The notes beneath the pieces are model-generated. The model did no database searches. It saw only the letters and a list, made by a program, of their open reading frames with translations, and was not told the origin of the DNA. A DNA stretch of 64,000 nucleotides. Origin: Kineobactrum salinum (GTDB taxonomy: Bacteria > Pseudomonadota > Gammaproteobacteria > Pseudomonadales > Halieaceae). Below, piece by piece: positions 37,341 through 46,654 of the stretch. The translations under genes and the position numbers were made by a program. Numbering within the stretch: position 1 is the stretch's first letter; each line of letters starts with the position of its first letter. Location of the stretch: the NCBI RefSeq assembly GCF_010669285.1, contig NZ_CP048711.1, positions 2,356,001-2,420,000 on the forward strand, in the 5' to 3' direction.

Positions 37341-38246
37341 ATGTGGTTCAAGAATGTCCGGGCCTATCGCCTGACCAGTCCGTTCGACCTGTCACCGGAG
37401 CAGTTGGGGGAGCAGCTCGCCCAGCGCCTCTATACCCCCTGCACCGCGACGCAGCCGCTTTCCATGGGCTGGGTGCCGGCCCTTGGCGAGCCCACCACCG
37501 AGCTGGTGCATCCGGTCAATGGCCGCTTCCTGCTGCGGCTGCGGCGGGAGGAGAAACTGCTGCCCTCCACCGTGGTGCGGGAGCAGTTGCAGGAAAAAGT
37601 CGAGGCGATCGAGGAGCAGCAGGGCCGCAAGGTCTATCGCAAGGAGCGCCTTACACTGCAGGACGAGATCGTGCTGAACTGTCTGCCGCGGGCCTTCAGC
37701 CGCTCATCCTATGTCTACGCCTACATCGACACCCGCGCCAACTGGATCTTCGTCGACGCCTCCAGCGCCAACCGGGCAGAGGAATTCCTGAACCTGCTGC
37801 GCGAATGCATCGGCAGTTTCCCGGTGGTGCTGCCCCAGGTCAACAATGCCCCCACCGCGACGATGACGGGGTGGCTGGCCCACCAGAGTCTGCCTGCGGA
37901 CTTTGCCCTGGGGGAGGAGTGCGAGCTGCGCGAACCCGGCGATGAGGGTGGTGTAGTGCGCTGCCGCGGCGTTGATTTGTTGGGAGAAGAGGTGGAGGCT
38001 CACCTCAATGCCGGCAAGGAGGTAGCGCGCCTGTCGCTGTCCTGGGAGGAGCGCCTGTCGCTGGTGCTGGCGGAAGACCTGTGCCTGCGCCGGCTGAAAT
38101 TTTCGGATGAACTGATGAAGGAGAACGCCGACCTGCCCGAAGCCGACCAGGCGGCCCGCCTGGACGCAGATTTTGCGCTGATGTCCGATGCGGTGACCAA
38201 GCTCCAGCAACGGGTCATGGAACTGTTTGGCGGCGAGGCGGAGTAG
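37341..38246 (+). CDS. rdgC: Recombination-associated protein RdgC
   Basis: A 301-residue DNA-binding ring protein (E. coli 303) thought to limit RecA activity. Family signature segments are MWFKNVRAYRLTSPF at the start, FSRSSYVYAYIDTRANWIFVDASSANRAEEFLNLLRE in the middle (given here as separate parts: FSRSSYVYAY, IFVDASS) and DFALMSDAVTKLQQ at the end. It stands between gloA and the selenium genes. No anomalies. Confidence 0.93.
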   Translation: MWFKNVRAYRLTSPFDLSPEQLGEQLAQRLYTPCTATQPLSMGWVPALGEPTTELVHPVNGRFLLRLRREEKLLPSTVVREQLQEKVEAIEEQQGRKVYRKERLTLQDEIVLNCLPRAFSRSSYVYAYIDTRANWIFVDASSANRAEEFLNLLRECIGSFPVVLPQVNNAPTATMTGWLAHQSLPADFALGEECELREPGDEGGVVRCRGVDLLGEEVEAHLNAGKEVARLSLSWEERLSLVLAEDLCLRRLKFSDELMKENADLPEADQAARLDADFALMSDAVTKLQQRVMELFGGEAE

Positions 38247-38288
38247 CTGCACCGTGCAATTTCCCCGGACCAGGCGCCAGCGCCAGCC

Positions 38289-39386
38289 GTGAGCCCGCGA
38301 GCAGACACTGCCGATTATCGCCAGCTGTTCCTGGACGACGTCCCGTTCCTGGATTTGCGCTCCCCCGGCGAGTTTGTCCACGGCGCCTTCCCCACCGCTC
38401 AAAATCTGCCGCTGATGAGCGACCAGGAGCGGGCTGCGGTGGGCACCTGCTACAAGCGCCAGGGACAGGCGGCAGCGATAGCCCTGGGGCACCGGCTGGT
38501 GTCGGGGGCCGAACGCGAGCGCCGGGTTGCCGCCTGGTGCGAGTTTGCCCGCGGCCATCCCGGCGGCTACCTGTATTGCTGGCGCGGTGGCCTGCGCTCG
38601 CAGACGGTGCAGCAGTGGCTGGCAGACGAAGGTATCGCCTATCCGCGGGTGAGCGGTGGCTACAAGGCGCTGCGGCGCTTTCTGATCGACGAGCTGGAGC
38701 ATTCTCTGAAGCGGGCGCGGCTGGTTTTGATCAGTGGCCGCACCGGTACCGGCAAGACCCGGGTCGTCACGGCGCTGGAGCGCGCCTTGGACCTTGAAGG
38801 TCTGGCGCGTCACCGCGGTTCCAGCTTTGGCCACCTGCCCGAGGGCCAGCCCAGCCAGGTGGATTTCGAAAACAGCCTCAGCATAGCGCTGTTGCAGCTG
38901 CTGGCGCGGGGTGACGGCGATACCGTTTATCTGGAGGATGAGGGCCGGCTGATCGGGCGCGTGGCGCTGCCGGAAAAGCTCGTTAAGCAAATGCAGAGCG
39001 CGCCGATGGCGGTGGTAGAGGAGAGCCTGGAGCAGCGGGTGGAGATCATTCTGCAGGACTATGTGGTGGACCTGGCGCGGCGCTACGGCGAGAGCCACGG
39101 TGCCGCGGCCGGTGCGGAGCTGCATCGGGAGCGGTTGCTGGAAGGCCTGGACCGCATCCGCAAGCGCTTGGGCGGCGAGCGCCATCAGCGGATTCGCGGG
39201 CTCATGCAGCAGGCATTCACAGTACAGTCGGCCACTGGAGACACCGCGGCCCACCGGGCCTGGATCGCCGTGTTGCTGGAAAGCTATTACGACCCGATGT
39301 ACAACTATCAATTGTCGCGCCGCAGTGGCGAACTGCTGTTTCGCGGTGACCGGGCCGCCGTTGTCGCCTGGGCCGGCGCGCAATGA
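38289..39386 (+). CDS. mnmH: tRNA 2-selenouridine synthase
   Basis: Converts 2-thiouridine at the tRNA wobble position to 2-selenouridine using selenophosphate; 365 residues. The rhodanese domain carries the catalytic loop YCWRGGLRS near residues 96-104; the P-loop NTPase domain has SGRTGTGKT. GTG start at 38289. It overlaps selD by the ATGA stop/start, so supply and use of selenophosphate are coupled. Confidence 0.93.
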   Translation: MSPRADTADYRQLFLDDVPFLDLRSPGEFVHGAFPTAQNLPLMSDQERAAVGTCYKRQGQAAAIALGHRLVSGAERERRVAAWCEFARGHPGGYLYCWRGGLRSQTVQQWLADEGIAYPRVSGGYKALRRFLIDELEHSLKRARLVLISGRTGTGKTRVVTALERALDLEGLARHRGSSFGHLPEGQPSQVDFENSLSIALLQLLARGDGDTVYLEDEGRLIGRVALPEKLVKQMQSAPMAVVEESLEQRVEIILQDYVVDLARRYGESHGAAAGAELHRERLLEGLDRIRKRLGGERHQRIRGLMQQAFTVQSATGDTAAHRAWIAVLLESYYDPMYNYQLSRRSGELLFRGDRAAVVAWAGAQ

Positions 39387-41589
39387 TGACGCCGGTCCGC
39401 CTGTGCCGCGACCTGGTGCTGGTGGGGGGCGGTCACGCCCACGCGCTGGCGCTGCGCATGCTGGCGATGAAGCCGATCGCGGGCCTGCAGATCACCCTGG
39501 TGTCACCGGCCAGCCACACGCCCTATTCCGGGATGCTGCCAGGCCTGGTCGCGGGCCACTACCGGTTCGAAGAGACCCATATTGATCTGGCGCGTCTGTG
39601 CCAGTGGGCGGGCGCGCGTTTCATCGTCGCGGCGGTTGACGGGCTTGATCCCGCGGCGCGGCAGCTGAGCCTGCCCGGGCGCCTGCCGCTGGGCTACGAC
39701 GTCCTGAGCCTGGATATCGGCTCCGAGCCGGAGCTGGCCAGTGTACCCGGAGCGCGAGAACACGCGACGCCGGTCAAGCCGGTGGCCGGGCTGTGGCAAC
39801 GCTGGCAGGCGCTGGAGCAGCAGCTGGAGGACCGGACTGCTGGCGCGCCGACGCAGATAGCGCTGGTGGGAGGCGGCGCCGGCAGTGTGGAGCTCGCCCT
39901 GGCCATGGCCAGACGCCTGCGAGGGGGCCGGTGGCCCTGACGCTCTACTGCGGTGCCCCTGACATCCTGCAGGGCTACAATGCCCGCGCCCGTGCGGCGG
40001 TCAAGCAGGCGCTGGCACGGGCCGGCATTGCACTGCATTGCGGCAGCCGGGTACAGCAGGTGGATGCCGGCACCCTCTACCTGACAGACGGCCGCAGCGC
40101 CCACTTTGACAATCTGTTCTGGTGCACCGGCGCTGTCGCTGCGCACTGGCTGGCGGACAGCGGCCTGCGCACGGATGCTGATGGCTTCGTCAGTGTTCGC
40201 GATACCCTGCAGAGCCTGGACGATGAAATGATTTTTGCCGCCGGCGATATAGCCACCCAACGGGACCACCCCCGCCCCAAGGCGGGCGTGTATGCCGTGC
40301 GGCAAGCACCGGTGCTTGCCCACAATCTGCGCAATGTCCTGCTGGGCAGGCCGCTGCGCGAGCACCGGCCGCAGCGTCGTTTCCTTTCGTTGCTGTCACT
40401 GGGCGGACGCCGCGCCACCGCCGACCGCGGCCCCTTCAGTGCCACCGGGGCCTGGGTGTGGCGCTGGAAGGACCGGATCGACCGCGCCTTCATGGCGCGC
40501 TTCGAGGAACTGCCGCCGCGGATGCCTGCCCGCTTCCCCGAGCTGCTGCCGGAACTGCTGGCGGATCATGCCCGCGTCCCCTGCGGGGGTTGCGGCGCCA
40601 AGGTCGGGGGTGACAGCCTGCGAATGGCATTGGCCCGGCTGCGCCAGCGCTACCCGCGGCTGTGTCCGGACCCGGCTGCGGCCGACGATGCCGCAGTACT
40701 GCCGGTGCCCGCTGGCGGCATCCAGTTGCAGAGCATCGATATTCTGCGCGAGCTGGTCAGCGACCCCTGGGTCATGGGCCGCATTGCCGCCAACCATGCC
40801 CTGTCCGATCTGTATGCCAGCGGTGCCAGGCCGCTGGCGGCTCTGGCGGCGGTGACGCTGCCCTTTGCGGCGCCCGGGCTCCAGCAGCGAGAGCTGGAAC
40901 AGCTGCTGGGCGGCGCGCTGGCGGAATTTGAACCGCTGGATTGCCAATTGCTGGGGGGACACAGTCTGCAGGGGCCGGAGCTGGCGCTGGGCTTTGCGGT
41001 TCAGGGCGAGCCGCTGGACAGCGGGGGACGACTGCTGCACAAGCGCGCGCTGGTGGAGGGTGATTGCCTGCTGCTTACCAAGCCACTGGGCACCGGCACA
41101 TTGTTTGCCCGCCATATGCAGCAAGGGGCCGATGGTCGCGATATCGACGCCGCCATCGCAATGATGTTGCAGAGCAACTACCAGGCCGCCCGGTTGGCGC
41201 TGGTCCACGGTGCCAGCGCCGCCACCGACGTCACCGGATTCGGTCTGCTGGGCCACCTGCGTGAAATGCTGGCGCCGCAGCAGGGTGCCAGCCTCAGTCT
41301 GGCGGCTCTGCCGGTCCTGCCCGGTGCTCTTGCCAGCCTTGCAGCGGGCATCTACAGTACCATGCACGAGGCCAATGCCGGCCTCGGTAACTGTCCTCCG
41401 GGGCCGCCGGATCCACGCCGGGAGCTGCTGTTCGATCCCCAGACCAGCGGTGGGCTGCTGCTGGGAGTGGCGGCAGCGCGGGCCGAGCTGTTGTGCCGGG
41501 AGCTGCGGGAGGCCGGTTACAGTGCGGCCGCGGTGATCGGTGAAATCGGGGCCCGCGGCCCGGCGGAGGAATCGTTCCGGCTGACTTGA
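39383..41589 (+). CDS. selD: Selenide, water dikinase SelD with N-terminal FAD oxidoreductase (frameshifted)
   Basis: Makes selenophosphate from selenide and ATP. The first ~380 residues are a pyridine nucleotide-disulfide oxidoreductase domain (LVLVGGGHAHALAL, LVGGGAGSVELALAMA, FAAGDIA). The SelD domain follows, with the catalytic loop CGGCGAK (Cys, not selenocysteine, with Lys retained) and the ATP-binding AADDAAVLPV and ATDVTGFGLLGH segments. The frame breaks at five G (39923-39927); one added G joins MARRLRGG to PVALTLYCG and gives about 735 residues. Fusion SelD proteins of this kind are known. mnmH overlaps its start. Confidence 0.88.
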
Positions 41590-41617
41590 AGGCTGCGCCT
41601 GTGCGCCGGGGCACGGC

Positions 41618-42426
41618 TCAGTTTTCCAGCAGGTTTTTGATCCGCTCCCGGTAGCCGCGGCTGACCTTTATTCGGGAGCCGCCTTCGAGATTCAGCAGGT
41701 ACTCGCCATTGTTCAGGGTCTGGGCGCCGGTAATACCGGCGGCATTGACGATGGTACTGCGGTGTACCCGGAGGAAGCGGCCGGGGTCCAGCATCGCCTC
41801 CAGCTGTTTCATCGTGGTGCGCATGATATGGGTCTTGCTGGGGGTATGGATGCACATGTAGTCCCCGGCGGCATCTATCCAGCCGATATCCGCCACCCGG
41901 ATGAAGTGGATATCATTGCCGTCCTTGATGGTCAGTTTCTCCGGCCAGGGCGGCTTGCCGTCGCCGGCCTCGGCCATCTGCGCAACGGAGCGGGCACTGG
42001 CGCCGGTCATGCCCATTACCAGTTCCACCAGCCGTTCCCTGGCGCGCACCGACTCGTGCTGGTCACGCTGCCTGGCGGCGCGCGTGACCGCCTCCTGCAG
42101 TCGCTGCTCGTCCACTGGCTTGAGTATGTAATCCACGGCATGCACCTTGAATGCGTCCACCGCGTACTCGTCGTAGGCAGTGACAAACACGATCATCGGC
42201 ATGGTATCGGTCTGCAACCGCGATATGACATCGAAACCATTCATGCCCGGCATCTGGATGTCCAGAAACACCAGGTCGGGCTCGTGCTCGGCTATCGCCT
42301 CCAGGGCCTCCGGGCCATTGCTGCATTCGGCTACCAGCCGCACGCCGGGCAGCGCCTGCAGACGCAGGGAAAGGCCGCGCCGGGCCAGGCCTTCGTCGTC
42401 GACAATGATCGCTGCCAGGGGGTCAT
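41618..42426 (-). CDS. LytTR-family response regulator (frameshifted near start)
   Basis: An AlgR/LytR-type transcription regulator of about 269 residues. The receiver has IIVDDEG and the phosphosite LVFLDIQMPGMNG; the LytTR DNA-binding domain (residues ~165-265) has IGWIDAAGDYMCIHT, FLRVHRSTIVN and KVSRGYRERIKNLLEN. The ATG at 42424-42426 overlaps the kinase stop (ATGA) but the frame breaks four bases later, at five G (42418-42422). One added base gives MTPLAAIIVDDEGLARRG. Without correction the gene appears to lack its N-terminus. Confidence 0.88.
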
Positions 42427-43520
42427 TGGCTGGGGCTCTCCTCCCGTTCCAGGGGCAGGCGTATGGTGGTGGTCAAGCCGTGCGGCTCAGTGGCCGTGAG
42501 CCGGAACGACTGCCGGTTCCCGTACAGCTCGCGCAGGCGCTCACGGATGTTCATCAGTCCCACGCCGCCGCCCTTGGGACTGCGACCGTTGCGCAGATCC
42601 AGTCCCGGGCCGTCGTCGGCCACCGTCAGTACCAGCTCTTCGGCCTCAACGGCGGCGCTGATGGCAATGCTACCGCCGTGCAGGGCGTTGGCAATAGCAT
42701 ATTTGATCGAGTTTTCCACCAACGGCTGCAGCAGCAGCGAGGGCAGCAGCAGTTTTTTTGCCTGCTCCTCGATGTTGAAATGCAACTGCAAGCGCTCTTC
42801 AAACCGTACTTTCTCGATGTCCAGGTAGAGTTTCAGGGCGTCGACCTCCTCCTCCACAGTCACCTTCTGCATCGGATCGCTGTCCAGGGAATGGCGCAGG
42901 AAACGGCTCAGACGCGATACCATGGTATTGGCCAATGAGGTGTTGTGATCCAGGATCAGCGTGGAAATCGCGTTCAGGGTATTGAACAGGAAGTGCGGGT
43001 TGAGCTGGTAGCGCAGCATCTTCAGTTGGGCCTCATGGGCCATGGACAACGCTTTCAGCGAACGTTGTTTCTCCTCCTGCATCAGCAGGTAGTACTTGAT
43101 GCCGAAGTACAGTGCGCTCCATACCAGCAGTACCCAGAATGCCGAGATAGTGCCCTCGAAGTAGGAGTACCACGGCAGGTCGATTTTGCTGGAAGCCTTG
43201 CGGACTTCAGGGAACATGTTGCCGAATATGCTTGACCGGCACGCCATCCAGACCAGTGCAGCGAGGTAGGAGCCGGCCAGGATCGCGCTGATTTGGCGCA
43301 GCAGGCCCAGATTCCAGGTGTGTCGGTACAGGGCCCTCAGTCCCAGCGTCAGGATCATGCCGATCAGGCTGACCAACGGCAGGTACCACCCATAGTTGGG
43401 CGGCGCCTGGCCCCATACCACGACTCCAAGATAATAGGACATACCCCAGCCGCTCCAGCCCGCCAGCTGCAGTATCCAGAAGAGGTAGCGCTTGTCCTGT
43501 AGCAAGTCCTGTATTTGCAT
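42423..43520 (-). CDS. LytS/YehU-type sensor histidine kinase
   Basis: A 365-residue membrane kinase. Four to five hydrophobic segments occupy residues ~10-165 (for example LVSLIGMILTLGL and ILAGSYLAALVWMA). The His_kinase domain has the phosphoacceptor LNPHFLFNTLNAIS; the HATPase_c domain has LVENSIKYAI and DDGPGLDLRNG. Start ATG 43520 (MQIQDLLQDKRYLFW) is chosen because the upstream frame is Arg/Pro-rich. It is translationally coupled to the LytTR regulator. Confidence 0.9.
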   Translation of the reverse strand: MQIQDLLQDKRYLFWILQLAGWSGWGMSYYLGVVVWGQAPPNYGWYLPLVSLIGMILTLGLRALYRHTWNLGLLRQISAILAGSYLAALVWMACRSSIFGNMFPEVRKASSKIDLPWYSYFEGTISAFWVLLVWSALYFGIKYYLLMQEEKQRSLKALSMAHEAQLKMLRYQLNPHFLFNTLNAISTLILDHNTSLANTMVSRLSRFLRHSLDSDPMQKVTVEEEVDALKLYLDIEKVRFEERLQLHFNIEEQAKKLLLPSLLLQPLVENSIKYAIANALHGGSIAISAAVEAEELVLTVADDGPGLDLRNGRSPKGGGVGLMNIRERLRELYGNRQSFRLTATEPHGLTTTIRLPLEREESPSQ

Positions 43521-43632
43521 CGGCCCAGTATACGGTGAAACGGGGCCAGGCCGGCACGGTTCATCGCGCCGGGAACGCCACTCGTCGTAACCGCATCCCC
43601 GGGACGGGCATCGCAGGGCAGGGCGCCGCAGT

Positions 43633-44115
43633 TCAGTCGGCGGCGAAATCCCGCAGTGCAGCACCACTCAGGCGGTAGCCGGTCCACTCCTTTTGGGGCT
43701 GCGCACCGAAAGACTCGTAGAAGCTGATGGCGGGCTGGTTCCAGTCCAGCACATTCCATTCGAAGCGGCCGCAGCCCTCCGCCACTGCCTGGCGGGCCAG
43801 ATGCTTCAGCAGCGCCTTGCCCAGGCCGCTGCCGCGGGAGGAGGGGTCGACGTAGAGGTCTTCCAGATACAGGCCCATGCGTCCCAGCCAGGTGGAGAAA
43901 TTGTAGAAATACACGGCAAAGCCGGCCGGCTTTCCATCGACTTCGCCGATCAGTGCGTACACGCGGGGCCGGGCACCAAACAGTACGGCCTGCAATTGCT
44001 GTTCAGTCGCGGTGACTTCCTCCAGTGCCTTTTCGTACCGTGCCAGGTCGCGCACAAAGCGCAGGATGAGGGGGCAGTCGTCGGGCCGGGCCGGGCGGAT
44101 CGTCAGTGCAGGCAT
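43633..44115 (-). CDS. GNAT family N-acetyltransferase
   Basis: A 160-residue acetyltransferase. The acetyl-CoA binding motif is EDLYVDPSSRGSGLGKALL and the C-terminal segment DWNQPAISFYESFGAQP is typical of diamine/thialysine-type GNATs. No signal peptide. Start ATG 44115. It lies 8 bp downstream of the GDT1-like gene in the same orientation. The substrate is uncertain; a polyamine or thialysine is a guess. Confidence 0.85.
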   Translation of the reverse strand: MPALTIRPARPDDCPLILRFVRDLARYEKALEEVTATEQQLQAVLFGARPRVYALIGEVDGKPAGFAVYFYNFSTWLGRMGLYLEDLYVDPSSRGSGLGKALLKHLARQAVAEGCGRFEWNVLDWNQPAISFYESFGAQPQKEWTGYRLSGAALRDFAAD

Positions 44116-44123
44116 GGGGTACC

Positions 44124-44396
44124 TCAGGCGTTGTACAGCGTCCAGGCGCCGATCAGGATAAACCCTGTGCCGGCCACCAGAGAAAGCAGTTTTTCACTGA
44201 TATAGGCCGAGAGCAGGCTGCCGGCCAGTACGCCGATGGCGGAGGCCACGATCAGGGCCGCGGAGGCGGCCACGAACACCGTCCACTTGCTGACCTCTTT
44301 GTCGGCCGCAAACAGCATTGTGGCCAGCTGAGTCTTGTCGCCCAGCTCGGCAACGAAAACGGCGGCGAATATGGTGAAGAAGATTTTCAGTTCCAC
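44124..44396 (-). CDS. TMEM165/GDT1 family (UPF0016) membrane protein
   Basis: A 90-residue, three-helix half-size member of the GDT1 family of Mn2+/Ca2+ transporters, which function as pairs of such units. The family motif ELGDKTQLA is at residues 17-25. The helices are FFTIFAAVFVAELGD, VFVAASAALIVASAIGVLAG and LLSLVAGTGFILIGAWTL. Start ATG 44396. The 44397-44773 gap upstream shows no further gene, and I could not identify promoter elements there with confidence. Confidence 0.88.
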   Translation of the reverse strand: MELKIFFTIFAAVFVAELGDKTQLATMLFAADKEVSKWTVFVAASAALIVASAIGVLAGSLLSAYISEKLLSLVAGTGFILIGAWTLYNA

Positions 44397-44773
44397 AGTA
44401 GGTCCTCGGGGCCGGCAAAACGGGATTGGATCAATAGCACTGTCAGCCAGTGCAGGAATTCATAGTGCAGGAGGACCGCCAGCGTAACAACCAGCGCATT
44501 GGTGGCAAACACCAGCATGGACAAGTTTTCCAGTCGTCGGTTCGCGGCAATACTAACGTGAACCGGCATATACTGCACGTGCCGCCAGTGCGGCAGCCTT
44601 TGGCTGAACTGTTGCCGGAGCTCATGGTCAGACTTGACCGGGTAGTAACAGTCGCTATGCTGTGACTGGCAGGCCGGGATCCGGGGGTGCAATGGCTGGG
44701 CCCGGTCCGAAACTGCCTGGACTACCGCTGACAGCATGTTCCAAAGATATCGAGCGACGACGAGACTGTAACC

Positions 44774-45346
44774 ATGTTGAAGGACCGACCCTGGGGCTAC
44801 GGCCTCGTAAGCATAGTGCTGCACTGGACATCCGCCATCGCCATCCTGTTCCTGTTTGGCCTGGGTATCTACATGGTCGATCTGGGCTACTATGATCCCT
44901 GGTACAATCAGGCTCCGCGCCTGCATATCAGTATTGGCCTGTGCCTGCTGCTGCTCATGTGCCTGCGGCTGGTCTGGCGCGTGACCAGCCGCAACCCTGA
45001 ACCACTGTCCAGCTACAGCACTGCCGTGCGGAGATCTGCAGCGGCGGCCAAACTGTTGTTGTACCTGGGCGTTTTTGCCGTGCTGGTGACCGGCTACCTG
45101 ATCACCAGTGCCAAGGGCCAGGGGCCCAGCCTGTTTGGCTGGGCCGAATTCCCCGTCCTGTTGCAGCTGTCGGGCGACGGGGTTGATCGCGCCGGCAGAT
45201 TGCACGAATGGCTCTCCTGGGCGGTGGTGATTATTGCCGCTGGCCATGGAGCCGCGGCGCTGCTGCACCAGTTTGTCATCCGCGACGGCACGCTGTCGCG
45301 GATGCTGAAGCCGGCTACCAATCCATCCACCAAGAGGAACAAATGA
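44774..45346 (+). CDS. Cytochrome b561-type membrane protein
   Basis: A 190-residue di-haem b-type cytochrome with four membrane helices. Candidate haem His ligands are in VLHWTSA, RLHISIGL, RLHEWLSW and AGHGAAALLHQF. It starts MLKDRPWGYGLVSIVLHW, typical of YodB/CybB proteins. It ends directly before a YceI gene (TGA ATG), a common pairing in Proteobacteria, so quinol-linked electron transfer to or from the periplasm may involve the YceI partner. Confidence 0.88.
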   Translation: MLKDRPWGYGLVSIVLHWTSAIAILFLFGLGIYMVDLGYYDPWYNQAPRLHISIGLCLLLLMCLRLVWRVTSRNPEPLSSYSTAVRRSAAAAKLLLYLGVFAVLVTGYLITSAKGQGPSLFGWAEFPVLLQLSGDGVDRAGRLHEWLSWAVVIIAAGHGAAALLHQFVIRDGTLSRMLKPATNPSTKRNK

Positions 45347-45949
45347 ATGCACAACTTCAATCAGGTTTTGCGGGCGACAGTGCTCGGGGCAGCGCTGCTG
45401 GGGCCGGGACTGGGCAGCCAGGCAGCACTGGCGGCCGACTATGTGATAGACCGGGAGGGCGCCCACGCTTCGATCAATTTCAAGATCCAGCATCTGGGTT
45501 ACAGCTGGCTGACGGGCCGCTTCAACGATTTCAACGGCACCTTCAGCTATGATCCCGACGACGTGGCTGCCAGCGAAGTGGCAGTCGAGATCGTCACCGG
45601 CAGTGTGGACAGCAACCATGCCGAACGCGACAAGCATCTGCGTGGTGAGGATTTCCTCAATGTAGCCAAATACCCGCAAGCCCGTTTTGTCAGCACGGAG
45701 ATCCGGGATATCGAGGATGACGGCAGTGCCTTCGACGTCGTGGGTGAATTTACGCTCAATGGCGTTACCCGGCCGGTAACCATGGAAGTGGAAAAGGTTG
45801 GCGCCGGCGAGGACCCGTGGGGCGGCTACCGGGTCGGTTTTGCAGGCAAAGCCGAGTTGCCGCTGAAAGAATTCGGGATCGACTTTGACCTGGGGCCCGC
45901 CGCCCAGGTAGTGGAGCTGGAGCTGCATGTCGAGGGCGTGCGGCAGTAG
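45347..45949 (+). CDS. YceI family periplasmic protein
   Basis: A 200-residue secreted YceI. The signal peptide is ~29 residues (LGAALLGPGLGSQAALAAD), followed by YVIDREGAHASINFKIQHLGYSWLTGRFNDF (family-typical; key parts HASINFKI and WLTGRF). Middle signature is NHAERDKHLRGEDFLNVAKYP, and the end is EFGIDFDLGPAAQVVELELHVEGV. It follows cytochrome b561 without a gap. This is the more canonical of the two YceI proteins in the window. Confidence 0.92.
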   Translation: MHNFNQVLRATVLGAALLGPGLGSQAALAADYVIDREGAHASINFKIQHLGYSWLTGRFNDFNGTFSYDPDDVAASEVAVEIVTGSVDSNHAERDKHLRGEDFLNVAKYPQARFVSTEIRDIEDDGSAFDVVGEFTLNGVTRPVTMEVEKVGAGEDPWGGYRVGFAGKAELPLKEFGIDFDLGPAAQVVELELHVEGVRQ

Positions 45950-46090
45950 CGCCCTGCAGGCTGCTGCCGGCAGGGTCGTGCCGGACTCACAGGGCCGCCC
46001 AGCAGGGCGGCGTTGACACGGGAACGCGGGTAACGATCGTACGGCGGGCCAGCCGGGGAACCAGAACTGCTGCTGGTGATCTATACTGAA

Positions 46091-46603
46091 ATGATGACGA
46101 TGCGCGGTTCAATATTGTTGTGTTCCCTGCTGGCGCTGTGGCAGCTGCCGGTGGCGGCAACCACGGTTTACAAATCCGTGGATGAACGGGGTGTAGTGCG
46201 CTTCTCCGACATGCCGCCTGCGGACCAGGCGCCGGTTGAAACGCTGGAGATCCCTGTTTCTGTGACGGCTGCCAGCCCGGACGAATCGCTGCGGCAGTTG
46301 CAACGGATGCGGGAAACCACGGACCGGATGGCGAGTGCCCGACAGGAACGGGAGCAGCAACGCGAACTGCGGCGCAGGCGTCAGCAGGAAGCAGCGCCCG
46401 CCTCCACAGACAGCGGAGAGAACGGCAAAGCAGACAAAGTTGAACTGGTTCGCTATCAGTATATCTATGTGCCCGTGGCGCGGCGGCCCTGGCGGCCGCA
46501 TCCTCCCCACCGGCCACCCCATGCCGGCCCACCGTGGAAGTCGCCGCACTTTGTGCGCGACCCCAACTCCCAGTTGATGCGCCCTATCGTTTCATCGCGC
46601 TGA
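46091..46603 (+). CDS. DUF4124 domain-containing protein
   Basis: A secreted protein of ~170 residues. A signal peptide (ILLCSLLALWQLPVAA) is followed by the DUF4124 core TVYKSVDERGVVRFSDMPP. A charged coiled-coil-like region rich in Arg, Gln and Glu covers ~75-115, and the tail is rich in Pro, His and Arg. Start is uncertain: ATG 46091, ATG 46100 or GTG 46076 are all in frame and no clear ribosome-binding site distinguishes them. Function unknown. Confidence 0.7.
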   Translation: MMTMRGSILLCSLLALWQLPVAATTVYKSVDERGVVRFSDMPPADQAPVETLEIPVSVTAASPDESLRQLQRMRETTDRMASARQEREQQRELRRRRQQEAAPASTDSGENGKADKVELVRYQYIYVPVARRPWRPHPPHRPPHAGPPWKSPHFVRDPNSQLMRPIVSSR

Positions 46604-46654
46604 AGTGTCTGTTTTGCGCGCGCGGTTCGGGGCGCCCGCGGGCCGTGGGCACAG

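Noticed and set aside
37704..39383. Open frame of 559 codons on the minus strand opposite mnmH and rdgC
   Set aside because: Shadow of two clear genes; no recognisable domains.
39923..39927. Programmed frameshift or selenocysteine recoding in selD
   Set aside because: Same type of single-base loss occurs in unrelated genes; the catalytic residue is an ordinary Cys and there is no UGA at that place.
44387..45928. Long open frame on the minus strand (513 codons) opposite the cytochrome b561 and YceI genes
   Set aside because: It overlaps two well-supported genes on the other strand and has a repetitive basic, proline- and glutamine-rich translation. High GC favours such antisense open frames.
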